NCBI GenBank assembly: GCA_013214975.1
Contig: JABSPR010000362.1
Span: 1 to 5,561 of the forward strand
Source of the DNA: Flavobacteriales bacterium
GTDB taxonomy: Bacteria > Bacteroidota > Bacteroidia > DT-38
Reading direction: 5' to 3'
Length of the DNA: 5,561 nt
Below are positions 1 through 4,472 of the stretch, one piece after another. Each line of letters begins with the position of its first letter. Position 1 is the first letter of the stretch. A program made the position numbers and the translations under genes. The notes beneath the pieces were generated by a model. That model was not told where the DNA came from. It did no database searches and worked only from the letters and a program-made list of their open reading frames with translations.

Positions 1-390
1 ATGCTGATACATATCAAGATCCATAGCTGGTGCAAAAAACACTGGACACCTTGCTGAGAGATATGTGGCCATCAATAGGTTATCACATATACCATTAGCC
101 ATTTTAGCCATCGTATTGGCCGTTAATGGAGCTATTAGGATTAAATCAGCCCATAAACCAAGGTCTACATGGCTATTCCAGTTATTTCCATTTTGAGTTG
201 TAAACTCAGTAAGAACTGTGTTATTTGAAAGGGTTGATAATGTTAATGGGGTAATAAAATGTTTGGCATCAGGCGACATAATCACCTTAACGTTTGCACC
301 AAGATGCACCAACTTTCTACATAGGTATGCCGATTTGTAAGCCGCAATGCTTCCTGTAATGCCTAATATTATGTTCTTGTTTTTAAGCAT
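1..390 (-). CDS. coaBC: Phosphopantothenoylcysteine decarboxylase / phosphopantothenate-cysteine ligase, N-terminal part (cut by left edge)
   Basis: This is the first 130 residues of the bifunctional flavoprotein (Dfp) that joins cysteine to 4'-phosphopantothenate and decarboxylates the product to 4'-phosphopantetheine, in cytosolic coenzyme A synthesis. Only the FMN-binding CoaC (decarboxylase) domain is visible; the CoaB ligase domain would lie off the left edge. The protein begins MLKNKNIILGITGSIAAYKS, with the glycine-rich FMN loop at residues 10-17. The catalytic histidine is H74 in HVDLGLWAD (74-82), followed by the flavin-contacting APLTANTMAKMANG stretch (87-100). The substrate-clamp motif is PAMDLDMY (121-128), with Asp124 where the family pattern PxMNxxMW has Asn. 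The ATG at 388-390 gives the expected family N-terminus. The gene follows the omega stop codon after 18 bp with no clear Shine-Dalgarno, so it is probably co-transcribed with omega and bamD. Identification is firm; presence of the CoaB half is inferred. Confidence 0.95.
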   Translation of the reverse strand, partial: MLKNKNIILGITGSIAAYKSAYLCRKLVHLGANVKVIMSPDAKHFITPLTLSTLSNNTVLTEFTTQNGNNWNSHVDLGLWADLILIAPLTANTMAKMANGICDNLLMATYLSARCPVFFAPAMDLDMYQH

Positions 391-408
391 CCAGTATGTA
401 ATAGAGGA

Positions 409-750
409 TTATTTCCCTTCCGTAGTCTCTACTTCCTCGTCTCTCTTTCTGATATAAAGACTTTCTTCTAGGTACTCTTGTATTGCAATTAATGCAGGTT
501 TTGGAAGTCTTTCGTAGAATTTTGAAATTTCAATTTGCTCTCTGTTTTCAAAAACTTCATCCAAGTTATCTGAAGCAGTAGCAAATTCAGCCAATTTACC
601 ATTTAACTCATCTTTAATTTCAAGGCCAATTTGATTCGCACGTTTGCTTAAAACATTCAATGCTTCATAAATATTTCTACCATTCGTTTCAAAATCCACT
701 ACATTTCTTGTTATAGTTGTAGTTTCGGCGTTTGTTTTTTGGTATTTCAT
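409..750 (-). CDS. rpoZ: DNA-directed RNA polymerase omega-like subunit (Bacteroidota type)
   Basis: A 113-residue protein of the RpoZ/Rpb6 family, which binds the C-terminal tail of the beta' subunit and helps RNA polymerase assembly and stability. The recognisable core is the helix NIYEALNVLSKRANQI (26-41), matching the omega pattern of a hydrophobic helix followed by K-R-A-x-Q. Helical segments follow (FENREQIEISKFYE, 67-80), then a Lys-Pro pair in RLPKPAL (81-87) and an acidic, disordered-looking tail. Bacteroidota omega proteins diverge from the E. coli one and are often annotated as hypothetical. The context, between bamD and coaBC, supports the call. The ATG (748-750) shares an ATGA with the bamD stop, a 4-nt overlap that suggests translational coupling; only a weak CAAGGG lies just upstream. 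Function is assigned by similarity to remembered flavobacterial homologues, not by a catalytic motif. Confidence 0.85.
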   Translation of the reverse strand: MKYQKTNAETTTITRNVVDFETNGRNIYEALNVLSKRANQIGLEIKDELNGKLAEFATASDNLDEVFENREQIEISKFYERLPKPALIAIQEYLEESLYIRKRDEEVETTEGK

Positions 751-1568
751 GACCCTTGTTTTTTATTAGAGTTAATTAGATCGCGTTCTTGTACCGCTTT
801 CTTATAAATATTCTCTGCTCCTTTTAAATCTTCACTTTTAGGAAACTCATCAATGAATTCCTCATAAGATGTAATTGTCGCATTTATTCTTTCTTCCTTC
901 TTCCCTTCAACGCTATTCTTAGCTAGAAGATAGTAGGATTGCAAAATTAAGTATTTAATTTCCTCTTTATACTTATTATGAGGAAAATCTTTCATTACGT
1001 TCCCTAGAGATATCACCGCAGATTTATAGTTTCTCACGTGGAAATACGTTTTAGCATTGTCAAAATCCTTCTGCAATAACTTCGCCCTCAATTCCATCAT
1101 AAGCCGGTTGCAATGTGGAATACTATCTGAATTAGGATATTCGTTAGCAAATAATTGTAATGCATCAATAGCGCTATATGTTTGTTCTTGATCTAAACTA
1201 GATTTTGGAGAACCTTGGTAATAACAATATGCGTTCATGAAATCACACTCCATAGCGTGTTTATTCGTTGGATATGTCTCTGAAAACTTATCGAAATGAT
1301 ATGACGCGGTGATTAAATCGCCCTGGTTATATGCACAATACGCATAGTAATAGTAAACTTCGGCTCCTTTCTTAGTACCTCGATATAAGGCAACCAGCTC
1401 CTCTAATAATGGCATTGCACGCAGATAATCTTCTCGATCGAAGTATTCTACAGCTTTGGTGTACTTAAGATCTTTATCTGTACTTTTTAATACTTTCTGA
1501 TACCCTCTCCCACAACTCGCAATAAGCACAGTTAGAAAGATATATATATATATTACTTGTTTCAACAT
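747..1568 (-). CDS. bamD: Outer membrane protein assembly lipoprotein BamD
   Basis: A 273-residue TPR lipoprotein of the BAM complex, which works with BamA to fold beta-barrel proteins into the outer membrane from the periplasmic side. The N-terminus is a lipoprotein signal: a hydrophobic stretch (residues 5-17) ending in the lipobox I-A-S-C, with Cys19 as the predicted lipidated residue. The residues after Cys19 (GRGYQ) are not acidic, so the surface-export signal of many Bacteroidota lipoproteins is absent, which fits a periplasm-facing position. The mature part is helical, with TPR-like units near 35-65 (YTKAVEYFDREDYLRAMPLL), 70-100 (AYCAYNQGDLITASYHFDKF and a following YP), 130-145 and 170-240; FPHNKY and FPKSED mark unit ends. 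Length is slightly above E. coli BamD (245). The gene heads the bamD-omega-coaBC unit and has its own promoter directly upstream. The ATG at 1566-1568 gives a short, well-formed signal peptide. Confidence 0.9.
   Translation of the reverse strand: MLKQVIYIYIFLTVLIASCGRGYQKVLKSTDKDLKYTKAVEYFDREDYLRAMPLLEELVALYRGTKKGAEVYYYYAYCAYNQGDLITASYHFDKFSETYPTNKHAMECDFMNAYCYYQGSPKSSLDQEQTYSAIDALQLFANEYPNSDSIPHCNRLMMELRAKLLQKDFDNAKTYFHVRNYKSAVISLGNVMKDFPHNKYKEEIKYLILQSYYLLAKNSVEGKKEERINATITSYEEFIDEFPKSEDLKGAENIYKKAVQERDLINSNKKQGS
1540..1553. repeat. AT dinucleotide run (7 units) inside the bamD signal peptide
   Basis: Seven AT units in a row lie 15-28 bp inside the bamD start and encode the alternating Ile-Tyr stretch IYIYI at residues 6-10 of the signal peptide. 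Seen directly. A gain or loss of one unit would shift the frame of bamD, but the gene product is expected to be essential, so this is more likely compositional than a phase-variation switch. Confidence 0.6.
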
Positions 1569-1572
1569 GGTA

Positions 1573-1600
1573 CAAAGATAGAACTTACTTCATAAATCAA
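1573..1600 (-). promoter_or_regulatory. Candidate bamD promoter (Bacteroidota -33/-7 type)
   Basis: On the minus strand, TATCTTTG at 1580-1573 matches the Bacteroidota -7 consensus TAnnTTTG exactly, and TTG at 1600-1598 is a possible -33 element with a 17-bp spacer, at the short end of the known range. Only four bases (TACC) separate the -7 element from the bamD ATG, so transcription should begin at or within a few bases of the start codon. The motif match is seen; promoter activity is inferred. Confidence 0.65.
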
Positions 1601-1611
1601 CTTAGACGTGT

Positions 1612-1700
1612 TAACAATTAAAGGTTATGGGTAATTATGGTGCTTGTCATATCATTAATATTGCATTAAATTTGCAAAAGCATAGTAACAATTAAAAGGT
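1612..1700. repeat. Near-identical direct repeat flanking the plus-strand promoter
   Basis: TAACAATTAAAGGT at 1612-1625 recurs as TAACAATTAAAAGGT at 1686-1700, differing by one A, with start points 74 bp apart. The second copy contains the probable ribosome binding site of the alpha-oxoamine synthase gene; the first lies upstream of the candidate -33 element. It could be chance in AT-rich DNA, a small duplication, or a paired binding site. Confidence 0.4.
1644..1674 (+). promoter_or_regulatory. Candidate promoter of the alpha-oxoamine synthase gene (Bacteroidota type)
   Basis: TTG at 1644-1646, a 20-bp spacer and TAAATTTG at 1667-1674 together match the Bacteroidota vegetative promoter pattern TTG, 17-23 bp, TAnnTTTG. 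Transcription would start near 1679-1681, giving a leader of about 30 nt before the GTG at 1710. It diverges from the bamD promoter about 45 bp away, so the two could influence each other. Both elements are seen; activity is inferred. Confidence 0.75.
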
Positions 1701-1712
1701 CATCTTATTGTG
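1694..1712 (+). promoter_or_regulatory. Ribosome binding site and GTG start of the alpha-oxoamine synthase
   Basis: AAAAGG (1694-1699) lies 10 nt before the GTG codon at 1710-1712. There is no in-frame ATG nearby: the next in-frame Met is residue 38, which would remove the family-typical N-terminus (DIFKRIKDNRGPIGQ), so GTG is the best start. The spacing is rather long and the Shine-Dalgarno is weak, both common in this phylum. Confidence 0.6.
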
Positions 1713-2960
1713 GATATATTTAAAAGAATAAAAGATAATCGTGGTCCTATAGGACAACACGCAAAGGCATCTCATGGTTACTTTACGTTTCCTAAACTGG
1801 AAGGTGAAATTTCTAACAGAATGACATTCAGAGGAAAAGAATGTTTAGTATGGAGCCTTAATAACTACCTAGGTTTAGGTAATCACCCAGAAGTTCGAAA
1901 AGCGGATGAGGAGGCAACTAGAGATTTTGGTTTAGCTTACCCAATGGGTGCTCGTATGATGACAGGGAACAGTGATTACCATGAGCAGCTGGAAGATGAA
2001 CTTTCTAGCTTTGTTCAAAAGGAAGATACTATTCTTGTTAATTATGGTTTTCAGGGAATGGTTTCAGCCATCGACTCACTTGTTGGTAGACATGATGTAA
2101 TAGTTTACGATGCAGAATCTCATGCATGTATTATTGATGGAGCTAGATTACATGCAGGGAAACGTTTTGTTTTTCCTCATAATGACATGGAGAAATTTGA
2201 GGTTCAATTACAAAGAGCTGAAAGATTAACAGAAAAATCGGGAGGAGGAATACTTGTAATCACAGAAGGTGTATTTGGCATGTCTGGAGATCAAGGAAAA
2301 CTAAAAGAAATCGTTGAGTTTAAAAAGAAATATGATTTCAGGCTTTTTGTTGACGATGCCCACGGTATTGGCACAATGGGAGAAACCGGTGCTGGCACAG
2401 GTGAAGAACAAGGTGTTCAGGATGGAATTGATATTTATTTCGGAACCTTTGCCAAGGCTTTTGCAACAATTGGTGCATTTATTTCTGCTGATGAAGAGAT
2501 AATCGAATTCTTACGATATAATATGAGATCCCAAGTTTTCGCTAAGTCTCTTCCAATGCCTCTAGTAATAGGTGCATTAAAAAGGCTAGAGTTGATGCGT
2601 GCTCATCCTGAGTTGAAAGAAAAATTATGGGAAATTACTAATGGATTACAATCTGGATTAAAGAAAGCTGGATTTAACCTTGGGAATACTAATACTCCTG
2701 TTACTCCAGTAATTTTAAGCGGAACACTTGGAGAAGCAACTGGTATAACAATTGATTTAAGAGAAAATCACGGTATCTTCTGTTCGATAGTTGTGTATCC
2801 AGTAATTCCTAAAGGAATGATAATTTTAAGACTTATTCCTACGGCCGTTCATACAATGGAGGATGTAGAGTATACTATTGAAAAGTTCAAGCTTGTTAAA
2901 GTAAAACTTGAAGAAGGCAAATACAGTTCTTCAAATGTTATTGAGACAGTAGAAGGTTAA
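1710..2960 (+). CDS. PLP-dependent alpha-oxoamine synthase (serine palmitoyltransferase / cysteate acyltransferase-like)
   Basis: A 416-residue fold-type I PLP enzyme of the alpha-oxoamine synthase family, which condenses an amino acid with an acyl thioester and releases CO2 to give an amino-ketone. Landmarks: substrate loop NNYLGLGNHPEV (51-62); PLP-stacking His138 in DAESHACIIDGARL; EGVFGMSGD (186-194); cofactor-binding Asp215 and His218 in VDDAHGIG (214-221); Schiff-base Lys249 in GTFAKAFATIGAF (245-257); C-terminal Arg374 in ILRLIPTAVHT (372-382), probably the carboxylate contact. The length fits the family, and no membrane segment is visible, so it should be cytosolic. The likely role is the first step of sphingolipid synthesis (serine) or of capnine sulfonolipid synthesis (cysteate). 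Glycine-using relatives KBL (2-amino-3-ketobutyrate ligase) and BioF (biotin synthesis) are less likely: the N-terminus differs from KBL and no biotin genes are nearby. It is the only plus-strand gene, with its own promoter and terminator. The family is certain; the substrate is not. Confidence 0.85.
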   Translation: MDIFKRIKDNRGPIGQHAKASHGYFTFPKLEGEISNRMTFRGKECLVWSLNNYLGLGNHPEVRKADEEATRDFGLAYPMGARMMTGNSDYHEQLEDELSSFVQKEDTILVNYGFQGMVSAIDSLVGRHDVIVYDAESHACIIDGARLHAGKRFVFPHNDMEKFEVQLQRAERLTEKSGGGILVITEGVFGMSGDQGKLKEIVEFKKKYDFRLFVDDAHGIGTMGETGAGTGEEQGVQDGIDIYFGTFAKAFATIGAFISADEEIIEFLRYNMRSQVFAKSLPMPLVIGALKRLELMRAHPELKEKLWEITNGLQSGLKKAGFNLGNTNTPVTPVILSGTLGEATGITIDLRENHGIFCSIVVYPVIPKGMIILRLIPTAVHTMEDVEYTIEKFKLVKVKLEEGKYSSSNVIETVEG

Positions 2961-2968
2961 ATAATTTG

Positions 2969-3014
2969 CATTAAAAAAGGGATAATTAGAAAACTAATTA
3001 TCCCTTTTTTAATG
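2969..3014. terminator. Bidirectional intrinsic terminator between convergent genes
   Basis: A perfect 21-bp inverted repeat (2969-2989 and 2994-3014) with an AAAA loop (2990-2993). The inner stem holds GGG/CCC, and the outer stem is a run of six A on the left and six T on the right, so a U-tract follows the GC part of the hairpin in either direction. It lies 8 bp after the plus-strand gene and 14 bp after the dapA stop codon, and can serve both. Confidence 0.92.
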
Positions 3015-3028
3015 TCTTGATTTTTTAT

Positions 3029-3922
3029 TTAGATACCTATCTCTTGCAATCTAGCAATCTCCGTTTCTAAATCTTTATATGTTTGAGCGGTTACTTTAAT
3101 CATTGGCAATCTACTATTATCGGGTATAATACCTAAAATGTTAAGACAAGCTTTTATTCCAGATGGACTTCCTTCCCTAAACAATAAATCCGTAATGTGC
3201 ATAAGCGAAATACAAATCTGTCTAGCTCTTTCCACATTGCCGCTTAAAAAAGCTTTTTGCATTTCAACAACTTCTTTAGGAAATGCGTTTGCTAATACAG
3301 ATATAACACCGGATGCACCCATAGAAAGAAAAGGTAAGATCATATGATCATCGCCAGAAACAACAATAAAGTCTTCTCTTTTGTATTTCAAAATAGCCGC
3401 ACATTGCGAACCATCAGGATTTGCTTCCTTAATACCTATTACACTTGGAATCTCATTCGAAATTCTAACGGTAGTATCCCTATCCATGTTAACTCCAGTT
3501 CTACTAGGAACATTATAAATCATCATTGGAACATCCGTAACAGAAGCCAACGCTTTATAATGCTGAAAAATACCTTCTTGTCTTGGCTTACAATAATACG
3601 GTGTGATAGAAAGAAAAGCATCAATACCAGTAAAGTCATAAGCTTCTAATTCCTTCTTTATTGTATGCGTAGAGTTACCTCCAATGCCCACCATAATTGG
3701 AATTTCACCTTGTGTAACATCCAAAATCACCTTCACAACACCTGCTTTTTCTTCTTTCGTTAAAGAATAAGTTTCTCCTGTAGTTCCTAAGGGTACAATG
3801 TAATCAACACCATTATCTAAAAGGTGTTTGGTTAATCGCTCCAAACCTTTGTAATCTACTTTGTCATCGTCTGTGTATGGGGTGCAAATTGCTACACCTG
3901 TTCCATGAAATTTAGAGCTCAT
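3029..3922 (-). CDS. dapA: 4-hydroxy-tetrahydrodipicolinate synthase
   Basis: A complete 297-residue class I aldolase-type (TIM barrel) enzyme. It condenses pyruvate with aspartate semialdehyde to 4-hydroxy-tetrahydrodipicolinate, the first committed step to diaminopimelate (peptidoglycan) and lysine, in the cytosol. Visible motifs: GTGVAICTPYT near the N-terminus, pyruvate-binding Thr47/Thr48 in GTTGE (46-50), Tyr109/Tyr110 in ITPYY, the catalytic Tyr136 and substrate-binding Arg141 in YNVPSRTG (136-143), the Schiff-base Lys165 in GIKEA, and SGDD (189-192). YNVPSRTG favours DapA over the related N-acetylneuraminate lyases. Length is normal (about 290-300). The ATG (3920-3922) lies inside the last codons of the upstream gene, overlapping by 11 nt, with a good AAAGGA just before it. 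It is the last gene of the ligA unit and ends at the shared terminator. Confidence 0.97.
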   Translation of the reverse strand: MSSKFHGTGVAICTPYTDDDKVDYKGLERLTKHLLDNGVDYIVPLGTTGETYSLTKEEKAGVVKVILDVTQGEIPIMVGIGGNSTHTIKKELEAYDFTGIDAFLSITPYYCKPRQEGIFQHYKALASVTDVPMMIYNVPSRTGVNMDRDTTVRISNEIPSVIGIKEANPDGSQCAAILKYKREDFIVVSGDDHMILPFLSMGASGVISVLANAFPKEVVEMQKAFLSGNVERARQICISLMHITDLLFREGSPSGIKACLNILGIIPDNSRLPMIKVTAQTYKDLETEIARLQEIGI

Positions 3923-4472
3923 TTTTTCCTTTAATTAATTTTAGATAATGCTTGACTTGTATAATAAAAAACTCCGTTGTTTTCTTTTTGGAGATATCAA
4001 TCAACATGTCTAAATATTCTGTTCCGTTCTCCTGCGCAATCCCAACCTTGAATTTTGCTGGCGTCAGCTTACAAATATAGTTTAAAGGATAGCAAAAGTT
4101 AAGGCTTAAATCAATCAATATATCGAAGTCTTCTTCCATGAAATTATCAACTTCAATACCCTGTGGCTTTTTGAACCAATTTAACTGCTCTACTCCAAAA
4201 TACCTGAATTGTAATTTAGGAGCAAGTTGCATATTAGGATCCTTACTGTTAATAAACCCCAAAGCAATCACATTCTTTTGCGATTCTTTTAAAAAGTGTA
4301 TTAGGTCTTTTACTTTACTATAATCTTCACGGTTTGTGGCATCATATATAATACCTACCGTTCTAGCTTGAAATAAGCTGATATAACCTCTTCTTCTTTC
4401 AGGCGCTTTTTTCAAAAGCTGTTTGAGGTAATATTTACCTACAAATAATTTAAACCCATCAAATATTGCCAT
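3912..4472 (-). CDS. Conserved Bacteroidota protein of unknown function (DUF6913-like)
   Basis: A 186-residue protein whose function I do not know. From memory it resembles the family named DUF6913, found between ligA and dapA in flavobacteria; that name needs a profile search. Visible: a basic, probably helical N-terminus (KYYLKQLLKKAPERRRG, 13-29); then what looks like an alpha/beta fold, with strand TVGIIYD (38-44), helix DYSKVKDLIHFLKES (50-64) and strand NVIALGFI (67-74); an aromatic stretch FRYFGVEQLNWF (89-100); and FDILIDLSLNFCYPLNYIC (116-134) followed by AKFKVGI (139-145). There is no signal peptide or membrane segment, so it is probably cytosolic. It overlaps the end of ligA by 14 nt with no Shine-Dalgarno, suggesting coupled translation, and its last codons carry the dapA ribosome binding site. 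Strand-helix-strand order and the LIDL...AKFKVG pattern hint at a Rossmann-like or GT-B half-domain; that is inference only. Confidence 0.8.
   Translation of the reverse strand: MAIFDGFKLFVGKYYLKQLLKKAPERRRGYISLFQARTVGIIYDATNREDYSKVKDLIHFLKESQKNVIALGFINSKDPNMQLAPKLQFRYFGVEQLNWFKKPQGIEVDNFMEEDFDILIDLSLNFCYPLNYICKLTPAKFKVGIAQENGTEYLDMLIDISKKKTTEFFIIQVKHYLKLIKGKNEL
3923..3932 (-). promoter_or_regulatory. Ribosome binding site of dapA, inside the upstream gene
   Basis: Read on the minus strand, AAAGGA (3932-3927) precedes the dapA ATG by four A residues. These bases also encode the Lys-Gly near the C-terminus (IKGKNEL) of the upstream protein. It is the clearest Shine-Dalgarno in the window and fixes the dapA start. 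Confidence 0.75.

Noticed and set aside
1627..1695. A 22-codon ORF (ATG at 1627, TAA at 1693-1695) preceded by AAAGG in the divergent intergenic region.
   Set aside because: The AAAGG is only 2 nt from the ATG, the frame contains the whole candidate promoter of the downstream gene, and the encoded peptide has no recognisable feature; a promoter explains the sequence better.
2314..2502. A 62-codon plus-strand ORF.
   Set aside because: It lies fully inside the alpha-oxoamine synthase in another frame, across the conserved cofactor-binding segment; it is a shadow.
3138..3649. Two plus-strand ORFs (69 and 101 codons) antisense to dapA.
   Set aside because: They are antisense shadows of a well-conserved enzyme, with no promoter, ribosome binding site or recognisable domain.
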